A stretch of 64,000 nucleotides of DNA from Methylotenera_A aquatica (GTDB taxonomy: Bacteria > Pseudomonadota > Gammaproteobacteria > Burkholderiales > Methylophilaceae), in assembly GCA_965601485.1 (NCBI GenBank), contig OZ271846.1, positions 62,001 to 126,000 on the forward strand. The letters are read 5' to 3'. Of this stretch, positions 27,295 to 35,157 are shown piece by piece. The notes under the pieces were generated by a model. That model made no database searches, was not told the origin of the DNA, and saw only the letters and a list, made by a program, of their open reading frames with translations. Made by a program: the position numbers and the translations under genes. How positions within the stretch are numbered: position 1 is the stretch's first letter; each line of letters starts with the position of its first letter.

Positions 27295-28848
27295 ATGAGC
27301 GTCGACGTGTATGCCGAAATAGAGGGGACTAAAGTCCTACGACAGGCACTAGCCTATCAACAAGGGTTGGCGCAAGTATCCTCTTTACCGTTGAGCACAC
27401 TCTCACAGGCAATGCCGTTCCTCATCAAGATCCTTGGCCGGCAGCAGGATGCTCTTCAATATGTCTGCAAACAACTGGATACTGGCCCAGAGGTCGTCTG
27501 GCAAGCGGCGGTCAGTTACTTTAAGTACGTCTACTTTAGTGATATTCGCGATTCGCATCGGGTGCTCGGGCTTGATCCGTGGTCAACGCCAACAGAAGTA
27601 AAACAACGTTACCGAGAGTTAATTCGCTTATTTCATCCTGATCGTGGCCTGCTTTCGCCGGCTGATCAAGAGCAGGATTATGCAGCGCTGATTAATACTG
27701 CTTACAAAGCCCTCTCTCAGGGGCGGGCAGCGGAAACTGCCGACGCGGCGGATTTAAATTCTGTGCACACATCAAAACGCTGGGCGGGTGCAGGCCATCC
27801 CAATAAGCCTTGGGCGCCGAAACAACCCTATCGTGCAGGCTTGGTATCTAGTCTAGGCCTATATAAACTAACTCCGCGAACCATCTGGCTAGGCTTAATG
27901 GCCCTCGCAGTGCTATTTGTTCTAAACAGTTATTGGAACAGTCTTCATGACAATAAGCTGGTGGATGAGCAATATGCGCAAGTCGCGTCGATGCCTGCAC
28001 AAGCAAGCGCCGAGGTCAGCTCGGCCCCTTCTGCGCCAAATGCCACCACCGTGCAGGCAAAGCCAGAAGGCGGCGACATGACGTTGCAGATTCAGGCCTC
28101 CACTATTGCCCCCGCCACTCAAGTGCGCACCGTGCGGCCGGCTTCACCCCGTCATATCCGTCTGGCGAAGGCCATCGCAATCAACCCAACGCAGCCATTA
28201 ACGTTACCACCACCGACGGCAACGGCAGTAAAAAAAGCACCACGTCCAGGTGCGGAGACGGCAAAACCCATAGCACCGCCAGCCCAACCTCAGCCATCGC
28301 AAGCAGCTCACTCGTTGGCGCTGACGTTGGCAACAAACCTGAGTCAACATCCTCAGGCGGTCGTCGCAGAGGCCGTCATCGATAGCGTGGCAGAAGCCAA
28401 GCAACCCCCACCTGCTGCGAACAATAGTCAACAGTTGGTGCAGTCGCCTCCCATCATGCCAAGGCAAGTTCAGACCAGCCATGAGGCGTTTGAGGCCTTA
28501 ATGCAGCGTTTTGTCACCAACTACAATAATGGAAATCTAGATTCGCTGATGTCACTTTTTGATGACGCGGTAAAAACCGATGAAGAAGGCGGCAAGGCGG
28601 GTTTGCGTGCCACTTATACGCGATTTTTTAATCAGTCTGATGCACGTGAGTTGCAGATCAAGCATATAACGTTGCAAAATCAGGGCGATAAGCTGTTGGC
28701 AATGTCAGATTATCAGGTATCCGTGCTATCGGCTGGTAACACCGCGCCCAAGCTTTATCGTGGCCGGTTGCGCACGGAGATGGCCAATAGCGAAGGCGAG
28801 GCACGGCTCATCGCTTTTTATCATTTTCCAGAGCAGGCTTCGCGCTAA
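27295..28848 (+). CDS. Membrane-anchored J-domain protein with NTF2-like C-terminus
   Basis: I do not recognise a named family. An N-terminal helical region (about 1-80) is followed by a J-domain (about 85-145) with the HPD tripeptide at residues 114-116, needed to stimulate DnaK. One membrane span lies at about 197-216 (IWLGLMALAVLFVLNSYW). A Pro/Ala/Gln-rich linker (about 230-390) leads to a C-terminal domain (about 395-515) with the pattern FVTNYNNGNLDSLMSLFDDAV typical of NTF2-like folds. The J-domain would then face the cytoplasm and the NTF2-like domain the periplasm. It lies in the polysaccharide operon, so a link to EPS assembly is inferred. A 13-base near-repeat (gcRagtaaatgag) surrounds the end of the previous gene and the ATG here. 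Confidence 0.8.
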   Translation: MSVDVYAEIEGTKVLRQALAYQQGLAQVSSLPLSTLSQAMPFLIKILGRQQDALQYVCKQLDTGPEVVWQAAVSYFKYVYFSDIRDSHRVLGLDPWSTPTEVKQRYRELIRLFHPDRGLLSPADQEQDYAALINTAYKALSQGRAAETADAADLNSVHTSKRWAGAGHPNKPWAPKQPYRAGLVSSLGLYKLTPRTIWLGLMALAVLFVLNSYWNSLHDNKLVDEQYAQVASMPAQASAEVSSAPSAPNATTVQAKPEGGDMTLQIQASTIAPATQVRTVRPASPRHIRLAKAIAINPTQPLTLPPPTATAVKKAPRPGAETAKPIAPPAQPQPSQAAHSLALTLATNLSQHPQAVVAEAVIDSVAEAKQPPPAANNSQQLVQSPPIMPRQVQTSHEAFEALMQRFVTNYNNGNLDSLMSLFDDAVKTDEEGGKAGLRATYTRFFNQSDARELQIKHITLQNQGDKLLAMSDYQVSVLSAGNTAPKLYRGRLRTEMANSEGEARLIAFYHFPEQASR

Positions 28849-30062
28849 TGCCATTGATAATCCGAAGAAGCCTACTGCTGTTGCTGTGCATGATACTGCT
28901 CTGGCGTATGTTAAGCGTGAACATGACTCAATACCTGTCAACCATGCCACCCACATTTGCCGCAGATTGGCCTATTTACAACACCGAGCGGGTACTGGCG
29001 CAGGCGGCTAACCTCGCTGCCAGCAACCCTGAGCGTGCTTATGTCATGGTCAGCCATGTGGCACAAAACCATCCCCTAAATGCACAAGCTTGGGTGATGC
29101 TAGGCTTATTAATGGAGGGCAAAGGCCAGGCCAAGCAGGCGCAGCAACTGATGCGGTGGGTTGCAACCATGTTCCCTAATCGACCAGACACCCAATTACA
29201 ATTGGGCAACTTTTGGGCGCGTCAGTCGAATCTCTTATCCGCCATGCGTGCCTGGGGGCGTTCCATAGACATGCAACCTGCATTGCGCAAAGCGCTCTAC
29301 CCACAATTATTGACCTTAGTCGAGCAACCTAAAAATTTTGTAGCCGCGCGTCAGGCTTTTGCTGAACCGAGTGCTTGGGCAGATGGCTTTTTTCGCTATG
29401 CTGTCAACAATGCAGCCTATATGGAAACATTGAAACTCATTTATTACGCACGACTACAGACAAAAACCCCCTTAACCGACGAGATTCGCCGTGACTACTT
29501 AGGTCGATTGCTGCGGGAGTCGATGTGGACGGACGCTTATTTTGTATGGTTGAATGGCCTCAGCGCAAGCCAGCAGTTGGCATTGGGGCATATTTATGAT
29601 GGTGGCTTTGAGCAGGAGGTGCATGCCGAGGGCTTTTCTTGGCGTCTAGCAGAAGTGGAGGGGCTTACAGTGCGGCCGCAACAGATACAAGGCGCCTCTG
29701 GCCAGTATGCCCTGCATATCGCATTCAAGGGCGCCAAGCGCCAACCATCCTTGTTGGGCAGTCAAATCCTACTGCTCGATGCTGGCCCGTATGCGTTTTC
29801 AGGGCGCGTCAAGCTGGAAACTCTTTCAGCAGTGAATGGTCTTCGGTGGGAGTTAGCGTGCATAACGGCGGCCTCAACAGTGCTCGCCACCAGTCAAAAT
29901 TTCATTGATAAGATGCACTGGCAAAGCTTCAATCTTCCTATAGAAATTCCTGCCGATTGTCCGGCACAGACACTTCGCCTGATACTCGATCCAGTCGATG
30001 CCAAGCGCACTAACCTGAGCGGGTCTCTTTGGTTCGATGATCTTAAGATCAGCAATCAATAA
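28848..30062 (+). CDS. TPR-type protein with carbohydrate-binding-like C-terminal domain
   Basis: A hydrophobic N-terminal segment (about 5-22, RRSLLLLLCMILLWRM) is probably a signal anchor. Helical TPR-like repeats follow (about 45-200, with AWVMLGLLMEGKGQAKQAQQL and ANFWARQSNLLSAMRAWGR-like units). The C-terminal third (about 250-404) has the pattern DGGFEQEVHAEGFSWRL ... GSLWFDDLKI, which resembles the jelly-roll carbohydrate-binding modules (CBM4/9-like or galactose-binding-like). The ATG overlaps the TAA of the J-domain gene by one base, so the two are coupled. A periplasmic scaffold contacting the polysaccharide is a reasonable but untested guess. Confidence 0.65.
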   Translation: MPLIIRRSLLLLLCMILLWRMLSVNMTQYLSTMPPTFAADWPIYNTERVLAQAANLAASNPERAYVMVSHVAQNHPLNAQAWVMLGLLMEGKGQAKQAQQLMRWVATMFPNRPDTQLQLGNFWARQSNLLSAMRAWGRSIDMQPALRKALYPQLLTLVEQPKNFVAARQAFAEPSAWADGFFRYAVNNAAYMETLKLIYYARLQTKTPLTDEIRRDYLGRLLRESMWTDAYFVWLNGLSASQQLALGHIYDGGFEQEVHAEGFSWRLAEVEGLTVRPQQIQGASGQYALHIAFKGAKRQPSLLGSQILLLDAGPYAFSGRVKLETLSAVNGLRWELACITAASTVLATSQNFIDKMHWQSFNLPIEIPADCPAQTLRLILDPVDAKRTNLSGSLWFDDLKISNQ

Positions 30063-30145
30063 ACTGGCAACATGCCGCCCTACTTGCAACTAACTGAATT
30101 ATATGATAGTCTATAACAAGATATGTTTGGAAGGGAGCACATGTG

Positions 30146-30730
30146 ATGAACGCTAAATTATTAAAGTCTTGCACAGGACTAACCATACACTTGATGCTCT
30201 TGGGTAGCATGTCTCAGGCGGCACAGGCGGCAAAGTTGGTAAGCCCTGCCAAACAAAATACACGCCAAGCGGTTGGCCCGCAAGTAGATAGTGTTGCAAA
30301 GCCCGCGCAAGTAAAGCTTGCGCAATTAAATGGTAATGTCCTGGTAAACACAGGTACGGCCTATCGGCAGGCGGTTCCTGAACAGGTGCTGAATACTGGC
30401 GCTAAGATTATCACCACGCAAGGTGCCAGCGTATCGGTGCGCTATGCAGATGGTTGTGTGAAAACGCTCCCACAAAATACGATGCTCACCATTGGTGCGC
30501 AATCCGAGTGCATCAGCAATTCATTTAAAGAGCGCGTATATGTTGCCGAGGCGATTGGTGAGCAAGCAGTTAACCTTAGTCCAGATGTGCTGCCATCGAC
30601 AGTGAGTACGGCAAGCGCATCCATTCCCGCGACAGTAAGTGCGATAAGCGCAGTTCAAGCCTTCACCCTCACGCTACTCACTACCGTCGCAACCACAGCC
30701 GATGATAACCCCACGATTTCTAGCGAGTAA
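30146..30730 (+). CDS. FecR-like domain protein, secreted
   Basis: A signal peptide (MNAKLLKSCTGLTIHLMLLGSMSQAAQA) precedes a region (about 55-130) with LAQLNGNVLVNTGTAYRQAV and VSVRYADGCVKTLPQNTMLTIG, the pattern of FecR-like beta domains found in periplasmic and surface proteins. The C-terminal tail is Ala/Ser/Thr-rich with a short hydrophobic stretch. Length 194 residues. ATG 30146 has AAGGGAG eight bases upstream; a GTG at 30143 is also possible. It sits between the TPR/CBM-like gene and the ligase-type gene; the function is unknown. Confidence 0.65.
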   Translation: MNAKLLKSCTGLTIHLMLLGSMSQAAQAAKLVSPAKQNTRQAVGPQVDSVAKPAQVKLAQLNGNVLVNTGTAYRQAVPEQVLNTGAKIITTQGASVSVRYADGCVKTLPQNTMLTIGAQSECISNSFKERVYVAEAIGEQAVNLSPDVLPSTVSTASASIPATVSAISAVQAFTLTLLTTVATTADDNPTISSE

Positions 30731-30744
30731 GTGGGAACAATCAG

Positions 30745-32178
30745 TTGCCAGCATGGCTTCTATTGGCGCCGATATTGTGCTTCGCGCCGCTCATAAAGGG
30801 CGGTAATCGCCCACTGCCACTGCTTTTTTTAGAGCTGCTTTCCCTATTGCTATTGATTGGTGCTATTAAGCGCTGGCAATTCGTAAAGCAATTGGGTACG
30901 CCCATGCTGGTCTTATTGGCCATGATGCTGGCCCTGCCCCTATTGCAGTTGCTGCCCTTGACGTTCTCTTGGTGGTCAAGCTTATCACTAAAGTCCAGCC
31001 TCATAGAGCCCTTGCAATTGGTAAAAGTGGGTGATCAGCTACCGCGACCTTTAACCCTATCGCCCGCCCTGACTGAGTTTTCTTGGCTGGCCCTCTTGCC
31101 ACCGCTCCTGCTGTTCGTCTATAGCTTCAGCCTCAAAACACGTACACTGCGCGCCATCGTCCCACTATTTTTAGCGATGGCAGCATTTGAGGCCGTTATT
31201 GGCTTGGCGCAGTATGGGGCAGGCTTAAGTAGCATGGGTACCTATGCTAACCGTGACCACCTTGCCGGCTTGCTGGAAATGGCCCTGCCCGTTAGTCTCG
31301 CCTTAATGGTGGCAAACCTTGGCCATGCAAGCATCGCGCATCAGCATCGCCGACGGGGTTGGCGAGCTCGCTTAGACGTATGGCTAACGACCTACTGCAA
31401 TCGCAGTGCCATCTACCTCATGCTCTCGCTGGGCCTCATGTTGGGGCTCATCTTCACACGCTCACGCAGCGGTGTGGCGCTCGCCATGGTGCTGGTGCTA
31501 TTGTGCGCGCTGGCCTTCTCGTCACGCATCGGAGGTCGCAATGTGTATGGCATGCTAGGGACCTGGATTGCAGCAGGCCTAAGCCTAGCGCTATTGGTGG
31601 GCTTGGTGCCGGTGCTGGATCGATTTGCATTGGAAGACCCTCTTAAGGATGCGCGTTGGACCATCTACAGCAGCAGCCTGGAGGCGGTGCAAGCCTTCCT
31701 TCCCATGGGCTCTGGTATTGGCACCTTTAGTGAGGCTTTCCAGCGCTTTCATCCGGACACGTTAACGGGCGTCACCATCAACCACGCGCACAATGATTAC
31801 CTGCAGTGGGTCATGGAGGGAGGTGTGATTGCCGCCATCATCCTCCTCGGCTTGCTGTTATTGTATGGGAAACACTGGATCGTGATCATGCAGCAAAAGG
31901 GTACCCCGTCCACCTTCAAGTTGGTGCAGATGGGGGCCGGCATTGGCTTGTTTTTAATGCTGCTGCACAGCCTGGTCGATTTCAACCTGCGAATCCCAGC
32001 TAACCAGATTTACTTTGCTTTCCTGGCGGCAATATTTTTCCATGTTGAGCAGAAAGAAGCTGCTGACCCTGTGCAAGCAGAACGTCATGCACCCCGTCAA
32101 CCAGTGGCCGTAAGCGCGCCAGCCGTTTCGCCGCAAGCACTGCCTATCGTGCCAGGCAAGAACCCCTTCGAACAATAA
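30745..32178 (+). CDS. O-antigen ligase/polymerase family membrane protein (Wzy_C)
   Basis: Polytopic inner-membrane protein with about ten hydrophobic segments. The Wzy_C/WaaL hallmarks are visible: TYANRDHLAGLLEMALP, then FTRSRSGVALAM, and a periplasmic loop with GSGIGTFSEAFQRFHP and NHAHNDYLQWVMEGG. It would polymerise or ligate undecaprenyl-linked glycan. Length 477 residues, with a hydrophilic Pro-rich C-terminal tail of about 45 residues. The start is TTG 30745 with GGGAA upstream; no ATG is close. As there is also an EpsG-like polymerase at 47058, this may act as ligase or serve a different glycan. Confidence 0.85.
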   Translation: MPAWLLLAPILCFAPLIKGGNRPLPLLFLELLSLLLLIGAIKRWQFVKQLGTPMLVLLAMMLALPLLQLLPLTFSWWSSLSLKSSLIEPLQLVKVGDQLPRPLTLSPALTEFSWLALLPPLLLFVYSFSLKTRTLRAIVPLFLAMAAFEAVIGLAQYGAGLSSMGTYANRDHLAGLLEMALPVSLALMVANLGHASIAHQHRRRGWRARLDVWLTTYCNRSAIYLMLSLGLMLGLIFTRSRSGVALAMVLVLLCALAFSSRIGGRNVYGMLGTWIAAGLSLALLVGLVPVLDRFALEDPLKDARWTIYSSSLEAVQAFLPMGSGIGTFSEAFQRFHPDTLTGVTINHAHNDYLQWVMEGGVIAAIILLGLLLLYGKHWIVIMQQKGTPSTFKLVQMGAGIGLFLMLLHSLVDFNLRIPANQIYFAFLAAIFFHVEQKEAADPVQAERHAPRQPVAVSAPAVSPQALPIVPGKNPFEQ

Positions 32179-32381
32179 AACGTATCATCAGCCATGGACG
32201 ATAGACGGTAAATTGTCTGCAGTTGAACGCATGCCGGGTCTGTGACGGCATCGGTGCCTGCACAGGTCAATAAAATGCGCAGATCACTAAAAATAGCTTG
32301 ATAGGTCGCTGTATCTGGCGGCTTGACTAATGATAGTTTGCCCAAACACAGGTTCATGGGAATCGGCATTAGCAGGCGGGC

Positions 32382-32903
32382 TTAACCGGACTTTGTCAGT
32401 AGATTCAAGTCCAGTGCAACTTTGTGGGTTTTATTCAGCAGATCAATCAAGACAATCGCGCGGCTGTCGCCATCCTGCAGATCATAAATGACTTCCAACT
32501 GCCTAAAGGGCCCGTCCTTCACGTGTAACACATCTCCCTTCTGATACAGTGACTGGGAGGGCAAGTCGATGCTTTTAAGGCTTGCGATCAGGCTGTCAGG
32601 CACACTCGCTGGCTGGTCACCAAATCTCAGCAATTGATGCACGCCCAATGTGCTGCGGATGCTATGCCAGGGGCTCAATAGGGCATCAAATCGCACAAAA
32701 ATATAGCGTTTAAATAAGGGCTCATCCCTCAAGTAAACTTTCCCCAGTCGCAAGGTTTCGGTTTTTAATAAGGGCAGGTAGGTCTCAAAGCCCTGCTGCC
32801 GTAAATTGTCTGCCGCACGCGACTCTTGACGTGGTTTGGTATGCACCACATACCAAAGGTCGGTGTGGCTAGTAGTATGCGGAGTTAAATTGGCTGGCTG
32901 CAT
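32382..32903 (-). CDS. RfaH-like NusG-family transcription antiterminator
   Basis: Specialised NusG paralogue. The N-terminal NGN domain shows LWYVVHTKPRQESRAADNL and GFETYLPLL ... LFKRYIFVRF, the RfaH pattern in which factors bind the RNA polymerase clamp helices. A KOW-type C-terminal domain (about 118-170, QKGDVLHVKDGPFRQLEVIY) follows. Length 173 residues; RfaH is 162. It lies divergent from the second polysaccharide operon, whose leader contains an ops-like element at 33140. It is not the general NusG, which belongs to the secE-nusG-rplK region. An upstream ORF-sized gap between its stop and the ligase gene (32179-32381) shows no supported gene. Confidence 0.88.
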   Translation of the reverse strand: MQPANLTPHTTSHTDLWYVVHTKPRQESRAADNLRQQGFETYLPLLKTETLRLGKVYLRDEPLFKRYIFVRFDALLSPWHSIRSTLGVHQLLRFGDQPASVPDSLIASLKSIDLPSQSLYQKGDVLHVKDGPFRQLEVIYDLQDGDSRAIVLIDLLNKTHKVALDLNLLTKSG

Positions 32904-33020
32904 TAGCGTGATCTAGACAGCTTTGGATAACTTTGGCACCAAAGATAATAATGGCATCAATGCTAATAAGGGTATAAATGAAAAGAGTAGCATAAATAAA
33001 CGATCAAACACGTTCAGCAT

Positions 33021-33049
33021 TTGAACACAAACACAAATAGATGTATAGT
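33021..33049 (+). promoter_or_regulatory. Candidate sigma-70 promoter for the second polysaccharide operon
   Basis: TTGAAC (33021-33026) and TATAGT (33044-33049) are separated by exactly 17 bases. Transcription would begin near 33056 and run through the ops-like element at 33140 to the regulator gene at 33379. Confidence 0.5.
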
Positions 33050-33139
33050 AGTGTCGAATTTGTGATGAAGATATACCATTGGACTAGTTGTGCTGGGGTC
33101 CTTTTTGACAAAAATGCGCTTACTGTTCGCAATACGGTA

Positions 33140-33151
33140 GGCGGTAGTGTG
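33140..33151 (+). promoter_or_regulatory. ops-like element (RfaH recruitment site)
   Basis: GGCGGTAGTGTG matches the enterobacterial ops core GGCGGTAGYNT at every fixed position. It is on the coding strand of the downstream operon, about 85 bases after the predicted start and beside a divergent RfaH-like gene, which is the expected arrangement. Confidence 0.65.
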
Positions 33152-33378
33152 CCCGAACCATGACACGGCGCTCTGTCTTGTAGTGAACGAATAGCGAACT
33201 AATAGCCATCTACAATCCTGCGAGCATACGCCTTCAAGGTAAACCACGCGCGACCAACCGCTGTTTGTTTCTCAATGCATGTTCCTCAATGCTTATTAAC
33301 CAAAATTAATCCAACACGGATTGTGGCCCACTAGCAATTCACCACCTGTTGTAAATTAATGGTATCCACTAATAAATA

Positions 33379-33786
33379 ATGCGTAATTTACAAGAAGAAG
33401 CCAATTATCACGTGCTGCGCATCTTGCATGCCAACTCAGCCATCACACAGCGTGAGCTCGCCGAGCAATTAGGCATCAGCTTGGGCAGCATTAATTATTG
33501 TTTAAAGGCTTTGGTGGTCAAGGGCTTGGTCAAGATAGAAAACTTTCAGGGTTCCAATAACAAGTTTGGCTATATCTACGTGCTGACACCGCAAGGTCTG
33601 AGTGAGCGGGCGGCATTAACCAAACGCTTCCTCGCCCGCAAGCTCAAGGAATATGCGCTATTGCAGGCGGAAATCGAGGCTTTAAAAGAAGATGAAGTGA
33701 GCTTAAGGGTTGAGCCGGCATCGGATATTGTGCCCCTTAGCAAAGCCACCCGCCGGCGAGCGGGTGGCATCCAAGCGCAATCTTAA
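33379..33786 (+). CDS. MarR-family EPS-associated transcriptional regulator
   Basis: Small winged-helix protein of the type found at the head of exopolysaccharide clusters. The helix-turn-helix is ITQRELAEQLGISLGSINYCLKALVVKGLVKIENF (about residues 22-56), with a wing (FGYIYVLTPQG) and a C-terminal helix. Length 135 residues, normal for this subgroup. The 3' end of the gene (33745-33768) encodes a 9-bp GC-rich hairpin gccacccgc / gcgggtggc without a T run. First gene after the ops-like element. It probably controls the operon it belongs to; the binding site is not identified. Confidence 0.85.
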   Translation: MRNLQEEANYHVLRILHANSAITQRELAEQLGISLGSINYCLKALVVKGLVKIENFQGSNNKFGYIYVLTPQGLSERAALTKRFLARKLKEYALLQAEIEALKEDEVSLRVEPASDIVPLSKATRRRAGGIQAQS

Positions 33787-33873
33787 TAAAACGGTCACCA
33801 AAAAACAGTCTCTATTGCAAATCTAGTTTACGACTGCCTCAAACCCAATTCCCAACAGCAACCCCACATTCCC

Positions 33874-34884
33874 ATGAAAATTCTTGTAACAGGCTCGGCC
33901 GGATTTATTGCATCCACCCTCACCATGCGCCTCCTGGCACGCGGGGATGAGGTGCTGGGTATCGACAACCATAACGACTACTACGACCCCGCCGTTAAAG
34001 AGGCCCGCCTCGCTCGTTTTGCAGAGCACCCTAGTTACTCGCACTTAAGAATCGACTTGGCCGACAAAACTGCCATCAAAGAGGCTTTTGCAACCTTCAA
34101 GCCACAAAGAGTCGTCAATCTAGCCGCACAAGCTGGGGTTCGCTACTCAATCGAAAACCCGATGGCCTATATTGATAGCAACCTAGTTGGGTTTGCCCAC
34201 ATCTTAGAGGGTTGTCGTCATCACAACATTGAGCATTTAGTCTACGCCAGCTCTTCCAGCGTATACGGGTCCAACACGGCGATGCCGTTTTCGGTGCATC
34301 ATAATGTAGATCACCCGCTCAGCCTTTACGCCGCCACCAAAAAGGCTAACGAGCTGATGGCGCATACCTACAGCCATCTTTATAGACTGCCAACGACGGG
34401 CCTGCGCTTCTTTACTGTTTACGGCCCCTGGGGTCGCCCAGACATGGCACTGTTTTTGTTTACCAAGGCTATTTTAGAGGGCAAGCCTATCGACATCTTT
34501 AACCACGGCAAAATGGTGCGAGACTTTACCTACATCGACGACATCGTCGAGGGTGTCATTCGCGTGCTCGATAAGCCTGCCACTCCTAATATGCAATTTG
34601 ATGGCAAAGCCCCAGACCCAGCCAGCAGTGATGCACCGTACCGCATATTCAATATCGGCAACGGTCAACCTACACCGCTGATGGAATACATCACAGCACT
34701 CGAATCGGCGCTCGGTATCGCAGCAATAAAGAACTACCGAGAAATGCAACCGGGCGACGTACCCGCCACCAGCGCAGAGACCAGCGAGCTTAATGACTGG
34801 GTGGGCTTCAAGCCAAATACCCCGGTAAAAGATGGCGTAGCTAAATTTGTGGCCTGGTATCGAGACTTTTATCACATACATTAA
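33874..34884 (+). CDS. NAD-dependent epimerase, UDP-glucuronate 4-epimerase type
   Basis: Extended short-chain dehydrogenase/epimerase. Rossmann motif TGSAGFIA (about residues 6-13; the last position is usually Gly), DNHNDYYD (typical of UDP-glucuronate 4-epimerases, which make UDP-galacturonate), ASSSSVYG and the catalytic pair Tyr152-x3-Lys156. Length 336 residues, normal. With the downstream UDP-glucose dehydrogenase it would convert UDP-GlcA to UDP-GalA. No strong ribosome site is seen before ATG 33874. A 273-base AT-rich gap without a gene follows. Confidence 0.85.
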   Translation: MKILVTGSAGFIASTLTMRLLARGDEVLGIDNHNDYYDPAVKEARLARFAEHPSYSHLRIDLADKTAIKEAFATFKPQRVVNLAAQAGVRYSIENPMAYIDSNLVGFAHILEGCRHHNIEHLVYASSSSVYGSNTAMPFSVHHNVDHPLSLYAATKKANELMAHTYSHLYRLPTTGLRFFTVYGPWGRPDMALFLFTKAILEGKPIDIFNHGKMVRDFTYIDDIVEGVIRVLDKPATPNMQFDGKAPDPASSDAPYRIFNIGNGQPTPLMEYITALESALGIAAIKNYREMQPGDVPATSAETSELNDWVGFKPNTPVKDGVAKFVAWYRDFYHIH

Positions 34885-35157
34885 GCAACTTATGGCTTTA
34901 GTTAAGTCGTTGGCCCTGAATATTAGCTTAAGTAATTTTTAATTTTAAAAAGTAGTTTTTAATTGTATTACTATCCAGTATTAGCAGGCACATCAATCAG
35001 TCTTAACATGTTCAACGCGCAAATTTTTACATTACACTCGAGGCTTGCCCAGTTTGGCTTATAGAGATATCTTTACCCCGTCTGCTATTGATCGATTCAA
35101 TCAATCAAGAGCGATCTCTGCTTTGTTGCAGCCAACTTCCATTATCCTATCCCTAAT

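Noticed and set aside
32097..32369. Small minus-strand frame between the RfaH-like gene and the Wzy_C gene
   Set aside because: It overlaps the end of the Wzy_C gene, lacks a ribosome site and has no recognisable pattern. It could be real but I cannot support it.
33105..33133. TTGACA at 33105 as an alternative -35 for the second polysaccharide operon
   Set aside because: The bases 16-18 positions downstream (around 33127-33134) do not form a -10; transcription from there would also begin beyond or within the ops-like site.
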